DNA from: Dietzia natronolimnaea
GTDB lineage: Bacteria > Actinomycetota > Actinomycetes > Mycobacteriales > Mycobacteriaceae
Assembly (NCBI RefSeq): GCF_002289575.1
Contig: NZ_NTGA01000024.1
Coordinates: 1-64,000 of the forward strand
Direction of reading: 5' to 3'
DNA length: 64,000 nucleotides
In this document: positions 57,336 through 64,000 of the stretch, one piece after another
How the letters are laid out: each line of letters begins with the position of its first letter
Position numbering within the stretch: the stretch's first letter is position 1
Translations under genes and position numbers: made by a program
The notes under the pieces: generated by a model
Told to the model about the DNA's origin: nothing
What the model saw: the letters and a program-made list of their open reading frames with translations, nothing else
The model's database searches: none

Positions 57336-57763
57336 CTACTCACGAACCCGGCGCCGAACCCGCGCCCACCGTCTGGCACTGCTTCCGCTGCACCGACTCC
57401 CGCCTCGTCATCGACTGGCTCGTCACCACACTCGGCTTCGTCGAGACCGTCTCGCACACCGACGACGGCCGCATCGTCCACGCCGAACTGCTTTGGCCGG
57501 AGGGCGGAGGCGTCATGCTCGGGGACGGCGGGAGAGCGGACGACGACCCACACGCCACACCACCCGGGACGGGTCTCGCGTACGTGGTGACGGCCGATTC
57601 CGACGCCGTCTACCAGCGCGCCCTGGCGGCGGGGGCCGAGATCGTCATGGAATTGCACGACACCGACTACGGCGACCACACCTTCTCCGCGCGCGACCCC
57701 GAGGGAAACGTGTGGTCGGTGGGGCAGTACCGGGGGCACCCGGCACCGGACGCGAGCACGTGA
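57332..57763 (+). CDS. VOC (glyoxalase/bleomycin resistance) family protein
   Basis: A 143-residue vicinal-oxygen-chelate protein: FRCTDSRLVIDWLVTTLGFVETV, RIVHAELLWPEGGGVMLGD, YVVTADSDAVYQRALAAGAEIVMELHDTDYGDHTFSARDPEGNVWSVG. Two beta-alpha-beta-beta-beta modules are visible. It resembles small ligand-binding or glyoxalase-like members. ATG 57332 overlaps the AraC stop and its stop overlaps a second VOC gene. Confidence 0.83.
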   Translation: MTTHEPGAEPAPTVWHCFRCTDSRLVIDWLVTTLGFVETVSHTDDGRIVHAELLWPEGGGVMLGDGGRADDDPHATPPGTGLAYVVTADSDAVYQRALAAGAEIVMELHDTDYGDHTFSARDPEGNVWSVGQYRGHPAPDAST

Positions 57764-58155
57764 ACGTCCGGCCGCGGCCTCTACTGGTGGTGGCCGACGT
57801 TCCGACCTCGAGTCGCTGGTACCAGCGGGTCCTGGGTGCCGAGAGCGGCCACGGTGGCGTCGCCTACGAGCAGATCGTCGCGGGCGGTCGCGTTGTTCTT
57901 CAGCTCCACTCCCGCGCCGGTGACCGGAACCACGGCCCGCTCGCCGACCCATCCGTGCCGGTAGGGAACGGGGTGGTGGTGTGGTTTGAGGTCACCGATT
58001 TAAACGCTGCACTGACGAGGATCGAGGACTCGACGGTCGAGGTCGACCATCCTTTCCGGTTCAATCCCGACGCCGGTCACCACGAGATCTGGTTGCGGGA
58101 TCCGGACGGCTATCGCGTGGTCCTCGCGGGAGAGGACCACGCACACACCGGGTGA
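57760..58155 (+). CDS. VOC family protein
   Basis: A 131-residue VOC-fold protein: LLVVADVPTSSRWYQRVLGAES, GGRVVLQLHS, VVVWFEVTDLNAALTRIED, HHEIWLRDPDGYRVVLAGE with potential metal-binding His and Glu. GTG 57760 overlaps the previous stop. Two consecutive VOC genes after an AraC regulator point to regulated detoxification or binding of a small compound. Confidence 0.83.
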   Translation: MNVRPRPLLVVADVPTSSRWYQRVLGAESGHGGVAYEQIVAGGRVVLQLHSRAGDRNHGPLADPSVPVGNGVVVWFEVTDLNAALTRIEDSTVEVDHPFRFNPDAGHHEIWLRDPDGYRVVLAGEDHAHTG

Positions 58156-58186
58156 CCAGCGCGGCCACCGCGATTTCCGGTCGATC

Positions 58187-59392
58187 TCACCGGGCCCGAT
58201 CGACGCGCGGCACGATGGGCACCGCCAGCGCGGCGACCACCGCGGCTCCGGCGAAGACCGGCCCGTAACCCCACCGGTCGATCCCCGCCGCGAACACCGG
58301 GGTGACCGCGGAGATCGCGAGGAACTGCGCGGTGTTCTGAACGCCGAGGGCGCGCCCACTCCAGTGGGGACCGGCGTGCTCGGCGACTGCGGTGAAGGCG
58401 AGGCCGTTGTCCGCCACGGCCAGCACCGCGGCAACGACGGCGAGGGCCACGGCGACGGCTCCGGGTGCGCCGGCGACCTCTGCGGCCGCCAGGGCGAACA
58501 GGCCCGCGGAGACCGATACGGCGACTGCGCGAAGCGGTGTCAGTCGCGAGCCCACGCGGTCGGAGATCACGCCTGCGACGATCCGCCCGACCGCCCCCAG
58601 GAGTTGGGCGACCGTCACCACCGCGCCCGCCGAGACGGGGGACCACCCGTGCCCGAGGACCAGCCACGCGAGCATGAATGACTGCATGAGCGCCTGGGGG
58701 AGAACGAGCAACACCGAGACACCATGGATCCGCTGCAGGTACCAGGAGGCCCGGTAGGGCGAGGTTGCGAGTGTGATGGCCTCCGGATCGTCGCGGTCCG
58801 GTCGAGGAGGATCGGTGACGACGACGAGGGCGGCGATCGCCGAGACCCCCGCCATGACCAGGGGGACCGCCAGGGCTGCACGCAGACCGTGCGAGGCTGC
58901 CAGCGCGGGCATCGACATCGCTGCAATCGCCGCCCCGAGGGGTTGAGACATCTGGCGGACGCCCATCGCCATGCCCCGTCGTCGCGCGGGGAACCACCCC
59001 ACCACGAGTCGACCACTCGCGGAGGAGGCCGAGGCCGAGGCCGCGCCCGCGAGCAGGAAGCACGCCGCGAGCAGGCCCAGTGACGGGGTGACAAGGGCGC
59101 CTGCGAGGGCGGCCGTGGTGAGGACGGACCCACTCACGAGCACGAGCCGCTCTCCGGTCCGATCGACGAGCCACCCCCACGCCACCAGGGTCAGCGCGGT
59201 CCCCACCGAGGGCAGCGCCACGAGCGCACCCGCCGCGGGGAGCGACAGGCCGACCTCCGTGTGCAGGAAGGGCAGGAGGAACGCCACACCCGCCACGAAC
59301 ACCGACGCCGAGGAGGCGGCGAGAGTACCGACCGCGAGGATCGCCCAGTGGCGGGGTGCCACACTATTGACGTCAGCGGGTCCGGTTCTCAC
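58187..59392 (-). CDS. MFS transporter
   Basis: A 401-residue, 12-TM carrier: VGTALTLVAWGWLVDRTGERLVLV (motif A) and GWFPARRRGMAMGVRQMSQPLGAAIAAM (oxalate/formate or OFA-like region). Substrate unknown. GTG 59392; TATAGT in the upstream gap (59393-59435) may be its -10. It converges with the VOC operon. Confidence 0.82.
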   Translation of the reverse strand: MRTGPADVNSVAPRHWAILAVGTLAASSASVFVAGVAFLLPFLHTEVGLSLPAAGALVALPSVGTALTLVAWGWLVDRTGERLVLVSGSVLTTAALAGALVTPSLGLLAACFLLAGAASASASSASGRLVVGWFPARRRGMAMGVRQMSQPLGAAIAAMSMPALAASHGLRAALAVPLVMAGVSAIAALVVVTDPPRPDRDDPEAITLATSPYRASWYLQRIHGVSVLLVLPQALMQSFMLAWLVLGHGWSPVSAGAVVTVAQLLGAVGRIVAGVISDRVGSRLTPLRAVAVSVSAGLFALAAAEVAGAPGAVAVALAVVAAVLAVADNGLAFTAVAEHAGPHWSGRALGVQNTAQFLAISAVTPVFAAGIDRWGYGPVFAGAAVVAALAVPIVPRVDRAR

Positions 59393-59435
59393 CAGGACGA
59401 CGGTACGCTCTGTCCTACTATATGACTATCGGATC

Positions 59436-60074
59436 TCACTTGGTGGGATCAGCGCCGCCGGTGATTGCCATGTGCTGCTGCGCGAGCAGGCGCAACGCGG
59501 CGAGGACGGGCTCGACGAGCACGGTTCCGAGCACAACCTGTCGCACCGCCCCCGCCGGCTCAGGCGGGACCGAGGCGACATCGATGCGGGCGATCCGCTC
59601 GGCAGCGTCGGCATAGGCGTCCAGTCGACCCTCGTCCAACCCGATCCCGGCGTCGTCACAGGCACCCCACGCCTCGGAGAGTCGATCGACAGTGGCATCG
59701 CGGAGATCTACCTGCCACTTGCGGGCGGCGATCCAGGCGCGCGTGCGCTCATCACCGCGGGGCGCGTCGTCACCCTCACCCGCGCTCTCGTGCCGACGTT
59801 CTCCCGACAGCGCGTGTTGGGCGGTGGCCATCACGTCCAACCGTCCGACATCGGGGGCCCCGATAGCCTCCAATATCCGACCAACCGCGGCCAGGTCCAA
59901 GCCGCCCACCTCGGATAGCGCCCTGACCAACCGCACCCGCTCGACGTGCTCGGCGCCGTACTCGGCCTGGGTGCGAGTAACCGAATGCCCGGGCTGGAGC
60001 AGACCCCGTCGCAGGTAGAACTTCAGGGTCGTCACGGTGCTCCCCGTGACCTCGGCGAGTTCCGAGATCCTCAC
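59436..60074 (-). CDS. MerR-family transcriptional regulator
   Basis: A 212-residue MerR protein. The N-terminal winged helix is VRISELAEVTGSTVTTLKFYLRRGLLQPG with RTQAEYGAEHVERVRLVRALSEVGGLDLAAVGRILEAI. The C-terminal effector domain is helical. GTG 60074 is chosen because GAGAGGGG precedes it and it starts at the usual MerR N-terminus; a TTG at 60101 would extend it by nine residues. Two palindromes lie upstream, shared with a divergent DUF4188 gene. Confidence 0.84.
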   Translation of the reverse strand: MRISELAEVTGSTVTTLKFYLRRGLLQPGHSVTRTQAEYGAEHVERVRLVRALSEVGGLDLAAVGRILEAIGAPDVGRLDVMATAQHALSGERRHESAGEGDDAPRGDERTRAWIAARKWQVDLRDATVDRLSEAWGACDDAGIGLDEGRLDAYADAAERIARIDVASVPPEPAGAVRQVVLGTVLVEPVLAALRLLAQQHMAITGGADPTK

Positions 60075-60105
60075 TCCGCCCCTCTCGACAACGACGTTCA
60101 ACTAC

Positions 60106-60147
60106 TGGATAGTAGCAGTATCCAATAATGGATACTCGAAGTATCCA
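60106..60147. promoter_or_regulatory. Two adjacent 19-bp palindromes in the MerR / DUF4188 divergent promoter
   Basis: TGGATAGTAGCAGTATCCA (60106-60124) and TGGATACTCGAAGTATCCA (60129-60147) are both inverted repeats with outer arms TGGATA/TATCCA and differ in five internal positions. They are separated by 4 bp (23-bp period), which places two regulator dimers on the same side only approximately. The natural candidate binder is the adjacent MerR protein. Confidence 0.72.
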
Positions 60148-60191
60148 ACCGTCATCGGCACGGCGCCGAGACAGCATCCGGAGGAGTTGTC

Positions 60192-60743
60192 ATGACCACG
60201 CGATCGTCCACCCGCACGACCCCAGAGCGGCCACGGCCCGTGACCCACGCCCGTGACGGCGGCGTCGTCGTCTTTCACATCGGCATGACAATTCATCGCC
60301 CCTTCCGCCCCGACCTGTGGCTGCCCGTGTTCCGCGCGATGCCCAGGATGCTCGCCGAACTCGATCGCAACCGCGTGTCGGCCGACCGGGGAGAGGCCGA
60401 GGACCTGGGGTTCCTCGGGGCTCAGACCCTGCTCGGCGCGAACGGCCCCTGGGTCGTCCAGTACTGGGATTCCGTCGATCAGCTCTATTCGTACGCACGA
60501 GACACAGATAGAGCGCACATGCCTGCGTGGCGCGACTTCAACGCCAGGGCCCGGAGAAACCCCGGCGCCGTGGGCATCTGGCACGAGACCTACGTCGTGG
60601 ATGAGGGGGGCATCGAGACCTTCTACGGAGATGGCGCTCGGGTGGGGCTCGCCGCCGCGACGGGGACCATCCCACTCGGTCGGCGCGGCACCTCCGCGCG
60701 CGAGCGGTTGAACAGGAGGACAGTCCCGACGACCGAAGCCTGA
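60192..60743 (+). CDS. DUF4188 protein (monooxygenase-like, aldoxime dehydratase-related fold)
   Basis: A 183-residue protein: VVVFHIGMTIHRPFRPDLWLPVFRAMPRMLAELDRN, LGFLGAQTLLGANGPWVVQYWDSVDQLYSYARD, HMPAWRDFNARARRNPGAVGIWHETYVV. This is the DUF4188 pattern, a dimeric ferredoxin-like fold related to phenylacetaldoxime dehydratase. GGAGGAG lies 5 bp before ATG 60192. It is divergent from a MerR gene with two palindromes between, so it is probably induced by a chemical signal. Confidence 0.8.
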   Translation: MTTRSSTRTTPERPRPVTHARDGGVVVFHIGMTIHRPFRPDLWLPVFRAMPRMLAELDRNRVSADRGEAEDLGFLGAQTLLGANGPWVVQYWDSVDQLYSYARDTDRAHMPAWRDFNARARRNPGAVGIWHETYVVDEGGIETFYGDGARVGLAAATGTIPLGRRGTSARERLNRRTVPTTEA

Positions 60744-60761
60744 CCGATCAGTTCTGACCGG

Positions 60762-61394
60762 TCAGTTCACGTCCCCGTCGCTGACGAAGGTGGCGTAGAG
60801 GGGGAGAGGCATCTCCTGCCGGCGCAGCACGGTGCCCCAGACGTCCACGTGCGACGGCGCGAGCAGATCACTCGGGAGGCTGGGGGCCACGTACCAGTCG
60901 CCACGGTCCAGTTCCCCCTGCAGCTGCCCGGGCGCCCATCCGGTGTAGCCGACGAAGACCCGCATCCCCTCGACGTTGTCCCGCAGCTGGTCGGGATCGC
61001 TGTCGAGATCCACCACGTGGACCCGTCCCTCGATCTGCTGCAGACCCGAGGAGGTCTCGGCGTCGACCCCCGACCCGAGCACCACCAGGGCGATGCCGGT
61101 GTCCGGTTTGACCGGCCCCCCGATGTGGAACACCGCTGGTGGCGCACACATCTCCGCCCACGCGGGCAGGATCGTCTCGACCGGCGTCTCGCTCCGTCGG
61201 GTGATCACCACTCCCAGAGAACCGGAATGGTCGTGTTCGATCACGTAGATGATCGCCCGCTTGAAGTTGGGGTCCGGCATGTCGGGCGCCGCGATGAGCA
61301 GCGAACCGGCGACGGGATCGCGCTTGTCCATCGCGTCGTAGAGGCGGTCACCGAAGAGGCCCCCGCCGCTCAGATCGTCCGGTCCCGTGTCCAT
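60762..61394 (-). CDS. YqgE/AlgH family protein
   Basis: A 210-residue UPF0301 (YqgE/AlgH) protein: GSLLIAAPDMPDPNFKRAIIYVIEHDHSGSLGVVITR, VFHIGGPVKPDTGIALV, VHVVDLDSDPDQLRDNVEGMRVFVGYTGWAPGQLQGEL. Function not established. ATG 61394 is the last ATG before family similarity. Members are highly conserved in mycolic-acid actinobacteria, often near the next MFS gene. Confidence 0.88.
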   Translation of the reverse strand: MDTGPDDLSGGGLFGDRLYDAMDKRDPVAGSLLIAAPDMPDPNFKRAIIYVIEHDHSGSLGVVITRRSETPVETILPAWAEMCAPPAVFHIGGPVKPDTGIALVVLGSGVDAETSSGLQQIEGRVHVVDLDSDPDQLRDNVEGMRVFVGYTGWAPGQLQGELDRGDWYVAPSLPSDLLAPSHVDVWGTVLRRQEMPLPLYATFVSDGDVN

Positions 61395-61467
61395 GCGACC
61401 ATGATGCCCGCGCCGCCGCTCGCCCACATCCACGTCCCCTCGATCAGGTCTCGCTACGGTGGCTCCC

Positions 61468-62838
61468 GTGACCTCTCCGACCGCAGGACCGGCCGACACG
61501 ACGCGCGGTCGCCTGGTCGCCGCATTGCGGGAGTCCGATGGTCTCGGCCGGCTGTCCACCGCTCGCCTGGCCGCCCTGCTCAGTGAGGGGATCCACCAGG
61601 CGGCGCTCGGCGGGATCGTGCTCTTCAGCCCCGAGTCCGCCACGACGCCGGCCGCGATCGCGGGCGGGTTCGCCGTGATGCTGCTGCCGTACTCGATCGT
61701 CGGCCCGTTCGCCGCCGCCGCCCTCGACCGCTGGGACAGACGGGTCGTGGTGGCGGTGGCCGCGCTGATCAGGACTGTCGCGATCATCGCCACGATCGCG
61801 CTGATCGCCGTCGGCGCCGCGCATTCGGGTGCAGGGCTCGCCGCTCTGTTCGGCCTGTCTCTGGTGGCGATCGGACTCGGCCGGCTCATCAACACCGGGA
61901 TGACCGCGTCGATGCCCCGGGTGGTGCCAGAGCGGATCCTCGCGGCCACGAACTCGGTTCTCGTCACGGTCGGATCGGTGGTGACGGCGGTCGGTGCGGT
62001 CGCGGCGTTCGCGGTGCTCGCGGTGCTCGGCGCCGGCGACGCAGCCGTCTCGTGGACGCTCGTGCCCGCCGTGATCACCGCCGTCCTGGGGGTGTGGGCC
62101 ATCCTGGCGCTGCCCCCGCGGCACCTCGGGCCCGACGACGAGGAGATCACCACGGATTCCGGTGACGGCGTGGCCCGGGATGCACTGGGGCTGTTCGCCC
62201 GGGGACTGGCCGAGGGCGTTCGCGCCGCCCGCTCCACCACCCTGGTCTGGGTCGCGCTGGCCGGCGTGACGCTCGGTCGGGCCGCCTTCGGTATCACCAC
62301 CATGCTCGCGGTCCTGCTACTGCGCGATGTGGAGTCCGAGGGGGGAGGGGGCCCGGTGGTCGCCGGGATGGGCGGCTTCGGGCTCCTGTCCGCGGCTGTC
62401 GCCGCCGGGATGGGACTGGCCGCGATGGTGACCCCGTGGGCCATCGCCCGGGCCCGCCGGATCCTAGTCGTCGCGGCCGGCGCCGCCGTGTCCGCGGTGG
62501 CCCAGCTGTCGGTGGGGCCCACGCTCGACCCCACCGCCCTGGTGGCCGGGGCCCTGGCACTGGGCCTGGGCGCGCAGGTGGTCAAGTTGGTCGCCGACAA
62601 CGCCATGCAGACCGACGTCCCGGACGCCCGGCGGGGCGGGGTGTTCGCACTGCAGGACGCGCTGTTCAACTCAGCGTTCGTCGTGGGGATGGTCGTCGTC
62701 CTGCCCTTCGTCCCCGCCGACGGCCGCTCCGTGCCCCTGATGCTGGTTCCGGTCGCCCTCTACTGCGTGGCGGCGGTGATCGCCGTCGCGACGGGCCTCC
62801 GGTCAGGAGCCGAAGCCGAGCGAACCGGCGCCTACTGA
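61468..62838 (+). CDS. MFS transporter
   Basis: A 456-residue, 12-TM carrier. It has LLPYSIVGPFAAAALDRWDRRVVVAVAAL (motif A-like) and a long polar centre (GPDDEEITTDSGDG). GTG 61468 is chosen, because TACGGT (61455-61460) ends 7 nt upstream and overlaps the alternative GTG at 61459. The last 36 bp overlap the end of the convergent GS-repeat gene. Substrate unknown. Confidence 0.8.
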   Translation: MTSPTAGPADTTRGRLVAALRESDGLGRLSTARLAALLSEGIHQAALGGIVLFSPESATTPAAIAGGFAVMLLPYSIVGPFAAAALDRWDRRVVVAVAALIRTVAIIATIALIAVGAAHSGAGLAALFGLSLVAIGLGRLINTGMTASMPRVVPERILAATNSVLVTVGSVVTAVGAVAAFAVLAVLGAGDAAVSWTLVPAVITAVLGVWAILALPPRHLGPDDEEITTDSGDGVARDALGLFARGLAEGVRAARSTTLVWVALAGVTLGRAAFGITTMLAVLLLRDVESEGGGGPVVAGMGGFGLLSAAVAAGMGLAAMVTPWAIARARRILVVAAGAAVSAVAQLSVGPTLDPTALVAGALALGLGAQVVKLVADNAMQTDVPDARRGGVFALQDALFNSAFVVGMVVVLPFVPADGRSVPLMLVPVALYCVAAVIAVATGLRSGAEAERTGAY

Positions 62839-63891
62839 ACCCGCGCCGACCGAGCCGCCGCCGATTGAACCGGTACCGACTGAACCCGCGCCGACCGAAC
62901 CGCCTCCGACAGAGCCCGTACCTACAGAGCCCATTCCCACAGAGCCCACACCCGCAGAACCCGTCCCGATCGAGCCTCCGCCGACTGACCCTGCCCCCAC
63001 CGAGCCGGCGGTGGCCGACCCCGCCGCGGCGGACCCGGCCGCCACGGACCCCGCGCCCAGCGCTCCGGCGTCGATGGAGCCCACGTCGACCGAACCGTGG
63101 GGGAGTGCGACGTCCAGGTGGCCGTCCCCGTTCGCGTCTACGACCGACATCAGCCCACTGCCGGTGTCCACCGTCAGCGAACCATCCGCTTCGACGATCG
63201 GGGAAGCGGGATCCGGAGTCGTTCCGCCCTGCACGGGACCCGGATGCACCGGAGCGGGTGGCGGGACCTGATCGGCGGGCGCCGGCGGTGCTCCCGGCGC
63301 CGGTTCGATGACCGGGGGAGCGGTCCACCTGGCCCATTCCGACTCGAGCGAACCGTGATCGAGGGAGCCGACCGCGTCCGCGAGGAGGGCACCCCAGTCC
63401 GGGAGTGCGCCGAGAGCGTCCGAACCGGCCGTCACCGCGCCGTCGACGAGCGCACCCGCTCCCGCGGCGCCGGCCACGAGCGACCCGGCCGCCAGCGAAC
63501 CCCCACCGACAGAACCCCCACCAACCGAACCCCCGGCGACCGAACCCCCGCCGACAGAACCCGCGCCGACGGAACCGCCGCCCACAGAGCCCACACCCGC
63601 CGAGCCCGCACCCACGGATCCCGCGGCCAGCGCACCGGCCCCGCCCGCGAAGACGTCCCACACCCCGCGGCCCCCCGCGTCCGAGTAGACCTCCTGGGCG
63701 CCGGTGCCCACGTCGGTCACCACGCGGTCGGCGATCCCGTCGCCGGTCGAGTCCCATAGGGCGTCGTCGGCGTGCCCGTCGCCGTCGAAGTCCAGCCACA
63801 ACGCGTCCGCGGCACCGGTCCCGAGGGTGAGGTCGGGCGTGCCCTGCCAGTGCGTCGGCTCACCGACGCCGTCTCCGAAGAAGTAGTCCAT
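62803..63891 (-). CDS. GS-pentapeptide repeat protein with DxDGDG calcium-type motifs
   Basis: A 362-residue protein. The N-terminus (GDGVGEPTHWQGTPDLTLGT) leads into DFDGDGHADDALWDSTGDGIAD (34-55), like EF-hand/dockerin or FG-GAP calcium loops. Residues 86-165 are 16 in-register pentads of the type GS(V/L/A)xx, then a Pro-rich linker (190-230), a second motif VDANGDGHLDVAL (251-263), and 19 pentads (266-360) to the C-terminus. Both blocks keep the same phase. No signal peptide. Small-S-hydrophobic pentads resemble a right-handed quadrilateral beta-helix (pentapeptide repeat) but with Ser in place of Asp/Asn. Function unknown. Its 3' end overlaps the convergent MFS gene by 36 bp. Confidence 0.75.
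   Translation of the reverse strand: MDYFFGDGVGEPTHWQGTPDLTLGTGAADALWLDFDGDGHADDALWDSTGDGIADRVVTDVGTGAQEVYSDAGGRGVWDVFAGGAGALAAGSVGAGSAGVGSVGGGSVGAGSVGGGSVAGGSVGGGSVGGGSLAAGSLVAGAAGAGALVDGAVTAGSDALGALPDWGALLADAVGSLDHGSLESEWARWTAPPVIEPAPGAPPAPADQVPPPAPVHPGPVQGGTTPDPASPIVEADGSLTVDTGSGLMSVVDANGDGHLDVALPHGSVDVGSIDAGALGAGSVAAGSAAAGSATAGSVGAGSVGGGSIGTGSAGVGSVGMGSVGTGSVGGGSVGAGSVGTGSIGGGSVGAGSVGAGSLGFGS
62806..63096 (-). repeat. Block of 15-bp repeats encoding 19 GS-type pentapeptides
   Basis: Codes for residues 266-362 of the repeat protein. Each unit is 15 bp, for example GGTTCGGTCGGCGCG-like, with heavy third-position variation. Consensus peptide GSVGA/G/T. Confidence 0.85.
63397..63636 (-). repeat. 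Block of 15-bp repeats encoding 16 GS-type pentapeptides
   Basis: Codes for residues 86-165 of the repeat protein, the N-terminal repeat block. The last few units degrade (GAVTA, GSDAL, GALPD). Confidence 0.85.
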
Positions 63892-64000
63892 GGCCGAAAT
63901 GGTGTCGCGGCCAGGTGGCCCGGGCCAGTACCGAGCGGCAATCTGTGGACAACCCGGCCTCCTTCCACAGAGGGGTCGAGGCTCTTGACCGTTCGTTCAG
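63892..64000. other. Promoter region of the GS-repeat gene, to the window edge
   Basis: 109 bp. It contains TGTGGACAA (63944-63952), an exact complement of a DnaA box but single, and TTGACCGTTCGTTCAG at the edge, which may be a -35 or part of an operator of a gene to the right. No coding sequence is seen. Confidence 0.35.

Noticed and set aside
63944-63952. TGTGGACAA, exact DnaA box complement
   Set aside because: A single box without an AT-rich stretch, further boxes, or dnaA/dnaN genes. It is probably chance.

Overview
The window is high-GC actinobacterial DNA that fits a mycolic-acid-containing Mycobacteriales member. Dietzia or a close relative (Gordonia, Rhodococcus) is the best guess. 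The evidence is an mce-type YrbE permease, KstR-like boxes, a LpqY-SugABC-like importer, many GTG starts, 1-4 bp start/stop overlaps, and TANNNT -10 elements placed 6-8 nt before start codons (leaderless genes). No rRNA, tRNA or CRISPR array is seen. Assignments rest on motif reading; no database search was run.

Region 1 (1-16.2 kb) is lipid/steroid-type catabolism. A minus-strand operon runs thiolase (fadA), FadB-like fusion, nitronate monooxygenase, enoyl-CoA hydratase, acyl-CoA ligase, and a YrbE permease that breaks off next to an IS1380-family element at the left edge. Divergent from it is a double-TetR regulator with the architecture of Mce3R. Next come a second minus-strand operon (aldehyde dehydrogenase and two MpaB-type oxygenases) and a divergent acyl-CoA dehydrogenase. 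The two divergent promoters share an exact 12-bp motif, so they may form one regulon. Three genes here carry single-base frameshifts at G/C runs.

Region 2 (16.2-23.5 kb) holds a sugar ABC importer in the order sugC / lpqY / sugA / sugB and a secreted PhoX-type phosphatase with a GSLSG-repeat tail. Region 3 (23.5-42.1 kb) is a mosaic of hydrolases, SDR enzymes, small regulators, a sugar MFS carrier, two secreted LIP-type lipases and SnoaL-fold proteins. It includes a ketosteroid isomerase and a HsaD-like hydrolase, each with a KstR-like box at its promoter.

Region 4 (42.1-51.5 kb) contains leuS with a structured upstream region, DoxX with a divergent MarR, an SdpI-like protein with a cysteine-rich tail, hemerythrin, paired DUF202 proteins, a bile-acid-symporter-family carrier, a dehalogenase-like hydrolase and a DJ-1/PfpI protein. 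Region 5 (51.5-52.9 kb) is a visibly AT-richer cassette of three small, probably envelope-associated proteins of unknown function, closed by a hairpin. Region 6 (53-64 kb) has a MarR/P450 divergent pair, AzlCD, an AraC-VOC-VOC operon, two MFS carriers, a MerR/DUF4188 pair with two 19-bp palindromes, YqgE/AlgH, and a protein made of 35 in-register GS[V/L/I]xx pentapeptides around two DxDGDG-type motifs.

The best candidates for something undescribed are the GS-pentapeptide protein, the AT-rich three-gene cassette, the shared promoter motif linked to the Mce3R-like regulator, and a 24-codon leaderless ORF followed by a hairpin.
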